NCBI RefSeq assembly: GCF_002002705.1
Contig: NZ_MUNS01000041.1
Span: forward strand, 1 to 64,000
Length of the DNA: 64,000 nt
DNA from: Polaromonas sp. C04
GTDB taxonomy: Bacteria; Pseudomonadota; Gammaproteobacteria; Burkholderiales; Burkholderiaceae_C
Reading direction: 5' to 3'
A program made the position numbers and the translations under genes. A model generated the notes under the pieces. The model worked only from the letters and a program-made list of their open reading frames with translations. It searched no databases and had not been told where the DNA came from. Positions 43,714 to 52,052 of this stretch are shown here, piece by piece (position 1 is the stretch's first letter; every line of letters begins with the position of its first letter).

Positions 43714-45002
43714 CCATGGCACTGATCGGCTTTGCGCTGGTGTTGCTACTGGCCTTCTATGGCGTGCCGCTGGGTTTTTCGATGCTCACGCTGGGCGTCT
43801 CGCTGTTCGCGCTGACGCGGGGTTGGGGGCCAGCCTTGGCGATGATGGGGCAAACCATCGCTGATCTGGCCGCCAACGACAGTCTGTCGGTGCTGCCGAT
43901 GTTCATCCTGATGGGCACCTTCATCTACAAGGCCGACATGGCCGAGGAGTTGTACGACGCGGCCAACTCCCTTCTCGGGCATTTCAAGGGCGGGCTGGCC
44001 TATGCCACGGTGCTGGCCAGCGCCGGTTTCGCTGCCATCTCGGGGAGCTCCATTGCCACCGCTGCTACGATGACCAAGGTGGCCATGCCGCCGATGCGCG
44101 CGCGCGGCTACTCGGACAGCATGGCCAGCGGCTGCGTCAGCTCGGCTGGTACGCTGGGTGCGCTCCTGCCCCCCAGCGTGCCGCTGCTGGTCTACGGCAT
44201 CATCACGCAGCAAGACATCGGCAAGCTGTTCATCGCGGGCATCATTCCCGGCGCGCTGCTGGGGCTGATGTTCATGGGCGCGATCTGGTGGACGGTATTT
44301 CGGCATCCTGAGCGCGGACCGGCGGGCGCGCACACGGCATGGCCCCATCGTCTGCAGGCATTGTCCAAGGTTTGGGGTGTGCTGGCCTTGTTCCTGCTGG
44401 TCGTCGGCGGCCTGTACGGCGGCTTCTTCACGGCTACCCAGGCGGGCAGCATCGGCGCCTTTGGCGCGCTCTTGTTTGCGCTGGCACGGCGCAAGCTGAG
44501 CCTGCGCATCGCATTCGAGGCTCTTTTCGAAGCGGCCAGAACCACCGGGATGATCTTTGTCATTGTGTTTGGCGGCAAGGTGTTCGCAAATATGGTCTCG
44601 ATCTCAGGCCTCACCAGTCAACTGGTCAGCACCATTCAGTCCTTGCACCTGCCCGCCGTCGGGGTGATTCTGGTGATCGTGCTGATCTATATCGTGCTGG
44701 GCTCGTTGATGGAGGGGCTGTCCATGATGCTGCTGACCGTGCCCGTGTTCTCGGCCATCGTGCAGCCGCTGGGTGTCGACATGGTCTGGTTCGGCGTCTT
44801 TGTGGTGATGATGATGGAGATCGGTCTGATCCACCCGCCGGTAGGCATGAATATGTTCATGGTCAAGACCGTTATGCCCGATCTGTCGCTGAGAACCATC
44901 CTGATCGGCACCATTCCATTCTTGTTCGCCAACATCATCGCGCTCGCACTGTTGATTGCGTTCCCAGCCATTGCACTGTCGCTGGGAAGGCTGCTGGGGT
45001 GA
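43710..45002 (+). CDS. TRAP transporter large permease, DctM family
   Basis: Encodes 430 residues with about 12 membrane segments. Landmarks are LSVLPMFILMGTFIYKADMA, AAISGSSIATAATMTKVAMP, AGTLGALLPPSVPLLVYGII and GLIHPPVGMNMFMVKTVMPD. It carries the transport path driven by a Na+ or H+ gradient. End of the operon; IS remnants follow after 45 bases. Confidence 0.94.
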   Translation: MTMALIGFALVLLLAFYGVPLGFSMLTLGVSLFALTRGWGPALAMMGQTIADLAANDSLSVLPMFILMGTFIYKADMAEELYDAANSLLGHFKGGLAYATVLASAGFAAISGSSIATAATMTKVAMPPMRARGYSDSMASGCVSSAGTLGALLPPSVPLLVYGIITQQDIGKLFIAGIIPGALLGLMFMGAIWWTVFRHPERGPAGAHTAWPHRLQALSKVWGVLALFLLVVGGLYGGFFTATQAGSIGAFGALLFALARRKLSLRIAFEALFEAARTTGMIFVIVFGGKVFANMVSISGLTSQLVSTIQSLHLPAVGVILVIVLIYIVLGSLMEGLSMMLLTVPVFSAIVQPLGVDMVWFGVFVVMMMEIGLIHPPVGMNMFMVKTVMPDLSLRTILIGTIPFLFANIIALALLIAFPAIALSLGRLLG

Positions 45003-45135
45003 GGAAAATATTCGATACCCCCCGAATACCGGAAAGGGCGAGCGGCTCTCATCAGTATAGCCTTCAAGGGAATAATGAAAATATGTCCGGCAGTTGACGC
45101 TGGATAAAGTGACCACGAGCTAGACTGAGTCCCAG

Positions 45136-45477
45136 TTGCAACTTGTGGATCGAGATCGCAAAATGGGTGAAGCAAAATGGCAGCAACTGGCATTGCAGAG
45201 GCAGGCGTTGCAGTGCATTGCGGTGGAGACTCCGGTCGGGCGAATTCTTGTGCATTGGGATCACGATGCCAGCGCCACGCCCAAAGCACGGTTGACTTTT
45301 TCCGCCGAACTCCTGGCAAACGCGGGGGCTACGACGCCCGGGTCAACAGTTATACACACCTTGATCGGCTGCGAGAACTTTGGTCGCAACTGCGACTTCC
45401 GGGGTTTGCCGAAAGGCTTTGAGCCCGGCAGGTTTGTCCCAAAGAAACATTTCGAGCACGAGAATATAAGCGTGTAA
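45136..45477 (+). pseudogene. Decayed transposase-like N-terminal fragment
   Basis: The frame reads TPVGRILVHWDHDASATPKA and LTFSAELLANAG, reminiscent of the start of some DDE transposases (pattern HVQWD-x3-ATP, QLxFFxExL). After that it is unrelated and ends by chance. The assignment rests on this short stretch only, so it is tentative. The DNA between 45003 and 45135 and between 45478 and 45638 shows no other gene. Confidence 0.35.
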
Positions 45478-45638
45478 CAGAGGGATGAGACCGATCACGA
45501 CGCTTGCAATTGCGCCCACGGTCGTCTACTTTGAGGTAGCGATTTCTGACGACAGCTTACCCGCTTGCATCTGTATGACCGCAATGTGTCCGAGAGCGGG
45601 ATTTCAGCGCGCCGCCGCCACCGCCCGCAACCGCTGGA

Positions 45639-46057
45639 GGCTGTGTGAAAACTCCTTGAACCTTGCAGGGGATTTGTTATCACATATCGAACCGTGGGGA
45701 GGGTTGGATATGGCGAGATTCATTGAGGGCGCGGATCGGCAACAAGTCACGCTGCTACCGGAGTGCTTGGACGACTTCATCACTGAAGACAACACCGTTC
45801 GGGTGGTTGATGCGTTCATAGGTGAGTTGGATATGGTGGCCCTGGGTTTCGAGGGAGCAACCCCGGCTGCAACGGGTCGACCTTCGTACCACCCATCAGT
45901 GCTGTTGAAACTCTACCTCTACGGTTACCTCAACCGCATCCAGTCCAGCCGCCGCCTGGAGCGCGAATGCCAACGAAATGTGGAGCTTATGTGGCTGACT
46001 GGGCGCCTGGCCCCTGACTTCAAGACCATTGCGGACTTTCGTCGTGATAACGGCAAA
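45639..46057 (+). pseudogene. IS1182-family element, left end and truncated transposase
   Basis: GGCTGTGTGAAAACTC at 45639 looks like an IS1182 left inverted repeat. From ATG 45710 the protein reads MARFIEGADRQQVTLLPECL, DDFITEDNTVRVVDAFIGEL, GRPSYHPSVLLKLYLYGYLN, VELMWLTGRLAPDFKTIADF and RRDNGK, the N-terminal ~116 residues of an IS1182/IS5-type transposase. After that the frame enters unrelated DNA; the DDE core is missing. The 260 bases up to 46317 hold nothing else recognisable. Confidence 0.8.
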
Positions 46058-46317
46058 GGTACCTACGTAAACAAGTTCATTCATGACAGTTCTCCGGCTC
46101 CCAGCCTAATTAATACGAAATGTGTTCGATCAACCATTCGGGATGCAGCAGAACAAAGAGACCACCACCGTGCGCTTTGTGCTTTTGTACGGGCTCGCGC
46201 CCGAAGGAGACTCAAGCTGCACGACGGTGAGTCAACCCATTCAGCAATCAAGCCTGTGACCACAGGCTCCATGCCTGAAGTTTGAATCAATTTAAAGATA
46301 TTAGGAGACACGATCCG

Positions 46318-47817
46318 ATGGAACCATTGAAGGAATCAATTGATCATGCGTCACGCGGCCTGCCGGAATCTCTGCCGTTCTGGCAGTGGAGCGGTACCGA
46401 CATGGCCCAGGCTGTCCGGACTGGAGTCGTGTCAGCGCGCGAGCTCACGCTGGCGCACCTGGAACGCATTGCGCAGACCAATCCCGTCATCAACGCGCTC
46501 GTCGAAGTCTCGGGTTCAGAGGCGCTGGTCATGGCGGATGCCGCCGACGCTGCGGTGGCGCGTGGCGAGCAGTTGCCGCCCTTGCACGGTGTTCCCGTCG
46601 CGATCAAGGTGAATGCGGACCAGCAAGGCCATGCGACGACCGACGGTATCGTTGCACTCAGCGAAAACGTTGCAGCATCCGATGGCCCCCAGGTGGCGAC
46701 ACTCAGGCGCGCGGGCGCGGTATTGATCGGACGCAGCAACACGCCTTCGTTTTCACTCCGATGGTTTACTGAGAACGATCTCCATGGCCGCACGCTGAAC
46801 CCGTGGGATCCGGCACGCACACCGGGCGGCTCGTCGGGTGGGGCGGCCGCCGCGGTCGCAGCCGGAATGGTGCCAATCGCGCAAGGCAGCGATATCGGCG
46901 GCTCGATCCGCAACCCTGCGTATTCGTGCGGAGTTGTCGGACTTCGTCCCACCGCAGGCCGGGTGCCGGGCTGGTATGGACCCGTGGGTGCGGATCCCGC
47001 GCTCTCTTCGCAGCTGATGCTGGCGAACGGACCTTTAGCCCGTTGTGTAAAGGATCTGCGACTCGCGCTGTCCGTGATGAGCCGCTTTGATCCGCGCGAC
47101 CCGCTGTCCAGCCCAGTCGTACCATGCGCACAGCCACTGAGCCACGCCTTACGCGTGGGCCTGGTTCGCGGGGACGATGTGGCGCGGCCGGCAGCTGCCG
47201 TCAACTCTGCGCTCGATAGTGCAGCGAAGTGGCTATCGGATGCCGGTTACCAGGTCGATGAAATCGCCCTGCCGCAGCTGCAAGAGGCGTACCGCCTGTG
47301 GTACCTCATCGCGCTGGAAGAATTTCGGCAGGTGCTACCTGAGATGCGCCGCGTGGGCGATTCGCGCGTATGCCGCGCCGCAGCACATTACTTCGCCATC
47401 GCGCGTGGCTGGTGGGGCAAAACCCCCGGACTGGAAGCCTACATGACCGGATATGCGCGGCGCGGGACGCTGATCGCGCAACTTGAACAGTTGCTTCATG
47501 ACACTCCCCTCATCCTGCTGCCGGTTTCGAGCGAACAAAGCTTCGAGTATGACCTGGACATCGTCAGCGTCGATAGCATGCGCCGCGTCGCGGCCGCCAA
47601 CTGGTCCATGATGGCTATTGCGCTTCTGGGTATGCCGGCGGCGGCGGTGCCGACCGGCATTGCGAACGGCCTGCCGGTCGGGGTGCAGCTGATGGCAGGC
47701 CGCTGGCGGGACGAGCTGGTCTTACACGCCGCTGATGTGATTGAAGAGCGTGCGGGTGTGATCACCCCCATCGACCCCATCGGGCGCGCACAGCCGACGG
47801 CTAGACCACGCGGCTGA
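46318..47817 (+). CDS. Amidase (amidase-signature family)
   Basis: Encodes 499 residues from ATG 46318 with AGGAG about 10 bases before. The Ser-cisSer-Lys triad is complete: Lys in GVPVAIKVNADQQGH, cis-Ser in RTPGGSSGGAAAAVAAG, nucleophile Ser in SDIGGSIRNPAYSCG. It hydrolyses an unknown amide. Its last residues (RPRG) are encoded within the IS3 remnant that begins at 47801, so the natural C-terminus has probably been lost or altered by a few residues; the fold should not be affected. It lies alone between IS fragments. Confidence 0.9.
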   Translation: MEPLKESIDHASRGLPESLPFWQWSGTDMAQAVRTGVVSARELTLAHLERIAQTNPVINALVEVSGSEALVMADAADAAVARGEQLPPLHGVPVAIKVNADQQGHATTDGIVALSENVAASDGPQVATLRRAGAVLIGRSNTPSFSLRWFTENDLHGRTLNPWDPARTPGGSSGGAAAAVAAGMVPIAQGSDIGGSIRNPAYSCGVVGLRPTAGRVPGWYGPVGADPALSSQLMLANGPLARCVKDLRLALSVMSRFDPRDPLSSPVVPCAQPLSHALRVGLVRGDDVARPAAAVNSALDSAAKWLSDAGYQVDEIALPQLQEAYRLWYLIALEEFRQVLPEMRRVGDSRVCRAAAHYFAIARGWWGKTPGLEAYMTGYARRGTLIAQLEQLLHDTPLILLPVSSEQSFEYDLDIVSVDSMRRVAAANWSMMAIALLGMPAAAVPTGIANGLPVGVQLMAGRWRDELVLHAADVIEERAGVITPIDPIGRAQPTARPRG

Positions 47818-47906
47818 GCTGGATCACAGCGCAGGCCTTGCGCATGCTGGCTCCATATCTCTTCATCAGATTGGTGGCCAGTTCACGCTTGCGCGAGGGC
47901 TTCAGA
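47801..47906 (-). pseudogene. IS3-family OrfB, N-terminal remnant
   Basis: Minus-strand frame reads LKPSRKRELATNLMKRYGAS then MRKACAVIQLSRVV and stops, the usual start of OrfB (IS407/IS2-like). The integrase DDE core is missing because the element is cut by the amidase 3' end. Confidence 0.75.
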
Positions 47907-48168
47907 GCTTTTCTGCCAGAACGTCCTGCAGCATGGCCTTGTCCAGGCTCAGATCGGCCACCAGGCGCTTGAGCTTGGCGTTCTCTTCTTCGAGCTGGCG
48001 CAGCCGGCGCAGCTCAGACGGGCCAAGCCCACCGTACTTCTGACGCCACTTGTAGAACTTGGCGTCGCTGATTCCGATCTTGCGGCAGATCTCATCGACC
48101 CGGGTGCCCAGCTCCGCTTGTTTGAGGGCAAATGCGATCTGCTCCTCGGTAAACCTGCTTCTCTTCAC
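47902..48168 (-). CDS. IS3-family transposase OrfA
   Basis: About 88 residues from a GTG at 48168 (an in-frame start 11 codons earlier is also open). KRSRFTEEQIAFALKQAELG and SDAKFYKWRQKYGGLG form the HTH; SELRRLRQLEEENAKLKRLV is the leucine-zipper part, then DLSLDKAMLQDVLAEKL. Complete by itself, but OrfB is truncated, so the element cannot transpose on its own. Confidence 0.85.
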   Translation of the reverse strand: MKRSRFTEEQIAFALKQAELGTRVDEICRKIGISDAKFYKWRQKYGGLGPSELRRLRQLEEENAKLKRLVADLSLDKAMLQDVLAEKL

Positions 48169-48225
48169 GACATGTTCTCCTTCTCGCAAGGTGAAAATCA
48201 TGCCGGATTTCCTACTTTTGGATGG

Positions 48226-49157
48226 TCAGTCTTCAAGCAGCACCACGCGGGCGGGGTCCAGGCCCACCGTGATCGTTTCACCCGGCGCTACCGTTTCGCG
48301 CGCGGTCGCCGTCGCAACGACGGATTGGCCGTCGGCGAGTCGTAGCCGGTGATCGACCGTGGTCCCCTTGTAAACTACTTCCTCGAGCGTTGCGGTCAGC
48401 TGGATCGGCTGGCTCGCACCCTGCGTAGCGAGTCGCAGATCCTCGCAGCGGATAGCCAGCCCGCGGACGCCACCGGCGGCGGCGGTCGCGCCGGGGACCG
48501 GCACCGCGATTCCGCCGAAAAGGACCGCGGCCCCGGGACCAGGATTCTGCACCGACGCGTCGAGCACGTTGCAGCTGCGAAAGAAGTGGGCGACGAAGCG
48601 GGTCTGCGGCCGGGTGAAGATCACCTCGGGTACGTCGCATTGGACGCAGCGACCGCCGTTGAGAACGGCGACCCGATCGCTCATGGTCAATGCCTCTTCC
48701 TGGTCGTGGGTGACATAGAAGAAAGTGGTTCCGGTACGGCGCTGGATGTGCTTGAGTTCGAGCTGCATCTCGCGTCGGATCTTTTCGTCCAGCGCGGACA
48801 GCGGCTCGTCCAGCAGCAGCATCTGCGGTGATGGCGCCAGGGCCCGAGCCAGAGCGACGCGTTGCTGTTCGCCGCCACTGAGCAGGGTGGCGTTCTTGTC
48901 ACCTTTGCCAGTCAGTCCGATCAGGTCGAGCATCTCCGCCACCCGGTCGCGCTGGGCTTGCTGTGGCATCCGGTGCGCCTTCAGGCCGTAAGCAACGTTC
49001 TGGGCGACGCTCATGTGCGGAAAAATCGCGTACTGCTGGAACATCATTCCCAGGTTGCGGTTCCAAGGGGCGACGCCGACGAGGTCGCGACCCCCGTACA
49101 GGACCCGGCCCGAGTCAGGCTCTTCGAGCCCGGCCACCATGCGCAGGATCGTCGACT
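48226..49157 (-). pseudogene. PotA/FbpC-like ABC ATPase lacking its N-terminus and Walker A
   Basis: About 305 residues remain from RMVAGLEEPDSGRVLYGGRD onward: Q-loop MMFQQYAIFPHMSVAQN, signature LSGGEQQRVALARALAP, Walker B LLLDEPLSALDEK, H-loop FYVTHDQEEALTMSD and a TOBE domain. Upstream only AKSTILR precedes it and is in frame with a stop, so the Walker A (GxxGxGKST) is cut at Lys-Ser-Thr by IS21 istA sequence. It cannot bind ATP normally. Partner permease and binding-protein genes are not in the window. Confidence 0.85.
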
Positions 49158-49470
49158 TGGCCTACCCGAGCCAGGGCCACGAGATGCTGTTCGACGCCCA
49201 CACGAGGTCGTTCGCAGCCTTGGGCGGGGTGGCGCGCCGCGGGATCTACGACAACATGCGCACCGCGGTAGACAAGGTACACAAGGGCAAGGGCCGCACC
49301 GTCAATGCGCGCTTTGCGGTGATGTGCGCGCACTACCTGTACGACCCGGACTTCTGCAGCGTGGCCATCGCTTCTTGCACAGCAGCGCCAGCGCGAAGAA
49401 GCGTGTCAAGGCCAGGGAGCAGGCCCGCAAGGCTGGCGCCAACGCCGCAGCCACCGACGAAGGCAGCTGA
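49154..49470 (+). pseudogene. istA: IS21-family IstA internal fragment
   Basis: Frame from 49154 reads AYPSQGHEMLFDAHTRSFAA, LGGVARRGIYDNMRTAVDKV and GKGRTVNARFAVMCAHYLYD, a segment of the IstA DDE domain. Near 49375 the frame shifts and a basic tail (SASAKKRVKAREQARKAG) ends at 49470. It is a different part of IstA from the piece at 25081. The rest up to 49700 contains the inverted repeat below and no gene. Confidence 0.75.
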
Positions 49471-49476
49471 ATCGCC

Positions 49477-49525
49477 GCACGTGGCAAGCCGCTATGGGCT
49501 ACGCCCTTCGCTTATTGCCACGTGC
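49477..49525. repeat. Perfect 11-bp inverted repeat
   Basis: GCACGTGGCAA at 49477-49487 and TTGCCACGTGC at 49515-49525, loop 27 bases that itself folds around GCTATGGGCTACGCCC. Located after the istA fragment; probably part of that element. No T-tract. Confidence 0.6.
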
Positions 49526-49702
49526 ACCCATCACCAAGTTCGGGAGGTTAAAGACCAGGGAGAGACTTACACTTATCCACAGCCGGGCATCAAAAAACCG
49601 GTTTCCACCCCTGGCTCACGATTCAATCGGCACGGTGGCTCAGATTTACTTCGGCGCGGACAGTCTTGCTTGATGTTGCGGGTATTCGCACAGGCTCACG
49701 GT

Positions 49703-49708
49703 TATAAT
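49703..49708 (+). promoter_or_regulatory. Promoter -10 element of the tRNA-Arg gene
   Basis: A perfect TATAAT 11 bases before the tRNA. A TTGCGG 21 bases further up is a weak -35 candidate. Confidence 0.5.
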
Positions 49709-49718
49709 GAAACACGAT

Positions 49719-49794
49719 GCGGCTGTAGCTCAGTGGATAGAGTATCGGCCTCCGAAGCCGAGGGCCGTGGGTTCAATTCCCGCCAGCCGCACCA
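49719..49794 (+). tRNA. tRNA-Arg (anticodon CCG)
   Basis: 76 nt. Acceptor stem GCGGCTG/CAGCCGC, D-loop AGCTCAGTGGATAGAG, anticodon arm CGGCCTCCGAAGCCG with anticodon CCG, T-loop GTTCAATTC, discriminator A and encoded CCA. Its 3' part recurs 183 bp downstream, so it is the probable attachment site of a mobile island. Confidence 0.95.
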
Positions 49795-49922
49795 GTGGTT
49801 TTTTTGGTCCAAATATTGGTCCAAAAAACTGGGTTCTGGATTCCGAAGCTTGCCGACGGTTTCCGAACATTTCTCATGTGCAACAATGAGTTAGGTCCAG
49901 TTCAGAGTGGTGGGTGCCAGTA

Positions 49923-49977
49923 GAGACTTGGCCTCCGAAGCCAAGGGTCGTGGGTTCGATCCCCGCCAGCCGCACCA
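49923..49977 (+). repeat. Degenerate copy of the tRNA-Arg 3' part (attachment-site scar)
   Basis: 55 bases align to 49740-49794 with 48 identities, including GGCCTCCGAAGCC, the T-arm and CGCCAGCCGCACCA. The 5' half of the tRNA is absent, so it is not a gene. Such 3'-end duplicates are what tyrosine-recombinase integration leaves. The 128 bases between include two copies of TTGGTCCAAA. No integrase lies nearby. Confidence 0.75.
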
Positions 49978-50009
49978 GAGCGCAATGGACCTCAGTATTC
50001 ATGCGGGGT

Positions 50010-50165
50010 TCCCGCCAATAGGGCCTCTCGATGGGTTCAGCGCCGCTGCCCGGCAGCACGCGGCCAATGCCGCGCCGGACGTGGGAGCCGATGGTGATCG
50101 GGGCGGCATTCCAGCGCTTGGCCGTGTCGACCACTGCCTCGCCCAGGCGCTCGCGTTGCCGACCG
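50010..50165 (-). pseudogene. Universal stress protein (UspA) C-terminal remnant
   Basis: Minus-strand text AVVDTAKRWNAAPITIGSHV, RRGIGRVLPGSGAEPI corresponds to the conserved end of UspA proteins (AxxWxADLIVIGTHGRRGxxRxxLGSxAE). It lacks an N-terminal half and has several unusual substitutions, so it is a dead fragment. Confidence 0.6.
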
Positions 50166-50210
50166 GGGAGGTGATTTCGGGTTTGAGACGTCGACCTAGT
50201 ACAGTGCCTT

Positions 50211-51683
50211 ATGGACATACGCCACACTTTCCGCCGCGACGATCTGGTTCGTATTGCCACTGAAGCCATGAAAGCGCGCGGGCTCGAGCCCGAGTTTCCG
50301 GAGCGTGCGTGGCAGCAACTGACGGCGATCGATGGGCCAGGCCGCGAAACCGATCCGCACATCCGCGACCTCACGGCGCTGCCATGGTGTTCCATTGACA
50401 ACGACGACTCGCTCGACCTCGACCAACTCACGGCCTGCGAATCGCTGGAGGGCGGCGCCGTGAAGATCTTCGTGGCCGTGGCCGACGTGGATGCACTGGT
50501 CAAGAAGGGCTCGGCCATCGACGAGCACGCGCGCATCAACACCACGTCGGTCTACACCTCGGCGCGGGTGTTTCCGATGCTGCCCGAGCGCCTCTCCACC
50601 GGCCTGACCTCGCTCAACCCGCATGAAGATCGGCTGGCCGTCGTGACAGAAATGGTGATTGGTGCAGACGCTGCCGTTACCCACTCCACCGTGTATCGGG
50701 CGAAGGTGCGCAACCACGCCAAGCTGGCCTACGACGCCGTGAGTGCATGGATTGACGGTGCAGGCGCCTTGCCCGAGGCGGCGCGCGCCGCCCGCGGCAT
50801 GGATGTGCAGTTGCGCACGCAGGACGCGGTGGCCCAGCGCATGCGCGCGCGGCGGCGCGCCGAAGGCTCGCTCGAATTCGAAACCTTCCAGCCCCGGGCC
50901 GTATTCGACGGTGACCGGGTGGTCGATATCCGTCAGCAGGTGCAAAACCGCGCACGCCAGCTCATCGAAGAATTCATGATCGCCACGAATACCTGCACGG
51001 CGCATTTTCTGGCGCACCACGGTGGCAGCTCGCTGCGCCGGGTGGTGCGCTCGCCCGAACGCTGGCTGCGCATTGTGGAGGTGGCGGGAAGATACGGCGA
51101 AGCCCTGCCCAAAGACCCCGATTCGCGCGCGCTGGAGGCGTTCCTGGCGCGACAGCACCAGGCGGATCCGCTGCGCTTTCCCGATCTGTCGCTGGTCATC
51201 ATCAAGCTGATGGGCTCGGGCGAGTATGTGGTCGAGCGCCCCGGCGGCGAGCCCATTGGCCACTTTGGGCTGGCGGTGCGCGACTACACGCACTCCACGG
51301 CGCCGAACCGCCGCTATCCCGACCTGATCACCATGCGCATGATCAAAGGTGTGCTCTGCGGTGGGCGTTCGCCATATGCCGGCGCCGAGCTCGAAGCCCT
51401 GGCGGTGCACTGCACCCGGCAGGAGGACGCGGCAAAAAAGGTGGAGCGCAGCGTGCGCAAGTCCGAGGCGGCGCTGTACCTGCAGGACCATGTGGGCCAG
51501 GGCTTTGACGCCATTGTCACGGGCCGCACGCAAAGCGCTACCTGGGTGCGCATCTTCACACCGCCGGCCGAGGGCCTGCTGGTGGCGGGTGAGCCCAATC
51601 TGGACGTGGGCCGGAAAATTCGCGTGAAGCTGGTGAGCACTAACGTCGAGCACGGCTTCATCGACTTCGAGCAGGCGCACTGA
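50211..51683 (+). CDS. RNase II/RNB-domain ribonuclease
   Basis: Encodes 490 residues. The catalytic centre is intact: LPWCSIDNDDSLDLDQL (the Asp cluster binding Mg2+), VADVDALVKKGSAIDEHA, FPMLPERLSTGLTSLNP, and the basic RNB motif YTHSTAPNRRYPDL. It is shorter than RNase R (~800), lacking the N-terminal cold-shock domains; a short S1-like segment may follow at the end. This compact RNB type is common in Burkholderiales. It degrades RNA 3' to 5'. It starts core genome after the tRNA-Arg region. Confidence 0.9.
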   Translation: MDIRHTFRRDDLVRIATEAMKARGLEPEFPERAWQQLTAIDGPGRETDPHIRDLTALPWCSIDNDDSLDLDQLTACESLEGGAVKIFVAVADVDALVKKGSAIDEHARINTTSVYTSARVFPMLPERLSTGLTSLNPHEDRLAVVTEMVIGADAAVTHSTVYRAKVRNHAKLAYDAVSAWIDGAGALPEAARAARGMDVQLRTQDAVAQRMRARRRAEGSLEFETFQPRAVFDGDRVVDIRQQVQNRARQLIEEFMIATNTCTAHFLAHHGGSSLRRVVRSPERWLRIVEVAGRYGEALPKDPDSRALEAFLARQHQADPLRFPDLSLVIIKLMGSGEYVVERPGGEPIGHFGLAVRDYTHSTAPNRRYPDLITMRMIKGVLCGGRSPYAGAELEALAVHCTRQEDAAKKVERSVRKSEAALYLQDHVGQGFDAIVTGRTQSATWVRIFTPPAEGLLVAGEPNLDVGRKIRVKLVSTNVEHGFIDFEQAH

Positions 51684-51754
51684 GCCGGATCCGAGGTGGA
51701 TGGCGTTCCAGTGACAGCGCTCGGTATTCGCAGGCTCGTTTGATGGGGTAGTTT

Positions 51755-51771
51755 GCTATTATAAAAATAGC
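51755..51771. repeat. Short inverted repeat GCTATT...AATAGC
   Basis: GCTATT-ATAAA-AATAGC, between the RNB gene and the Usp fragment; similar to the repeat at 1192. Could act as a weak terminator for either gene. Confidence 0.35.
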
Positions 51772-51992
51772 GTAATGTGCTGATGTGGTATGGGCTTGGA
51801 CCCGATTTGCCTTAAAATCAGCACCGGAATGTGCGAATGCGTCAGCACATGCTGCGTCTCGCCACCCAGCAGCAGGCGCTTGATGCCGGGCCGCCCGTGC
51901 GAGGCCATCACGATTACGTCGCACTTGTACGTCACTGCCTTGACCTTGACGTTCCGGGCCAGTTCGATGGCGCTGGAGGGTATCGTGAACAT
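51759..51992 (-). pseudogene. Universal stress protein, C-terminal half
   Basis: 77 residues with VIVMASHGRPGIKRLLLGGE and THSHIPVLILR, the ATP-binding G-x2-G-x9-G region of UspA. Normal Usp domains have ~140 residues; the N-terminal half with its Asp is missing, while the promoter region with the FNR box at 52004 remains. It could still be translated (ATG 51992) but is not expected to be a complete Usp. Confidence 0.65.
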
Positions 51993-52003
51993 TGGCTTTT
52001 GTC

Positions 52004-52017
52004 TTGATTCAGGTCAA
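52004..52017. promoter_or_regulatory. FNR/ANR-type box upstream of ccoI
   Basis: TTGATTCAGGTCAA fits TTGAT-N4-RTCAA with one change from the perfect palindrome. It is 36 bp before the ccoI start and 12 bp before the divergent Usp remnant, so it may once have served both. Confidence 0.65.
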
Positions 52018-52052
52018 GCCCCTCGCGTGCAATGCCTTGTAGGCTTGTCAAC

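Noticed and set aside
49907-50263. 118-residue open frame across the partial tRNA and Usp remnant
   Set aside because: It reads through tRNA-derived sequence and antisense Usp DNA; no independent evidence for a protein.
50196-51680. 494-residue minus-strand open frame opposite the RNB gene
   Set aside because: Shadow of a clearly identified RNase II-type gene.
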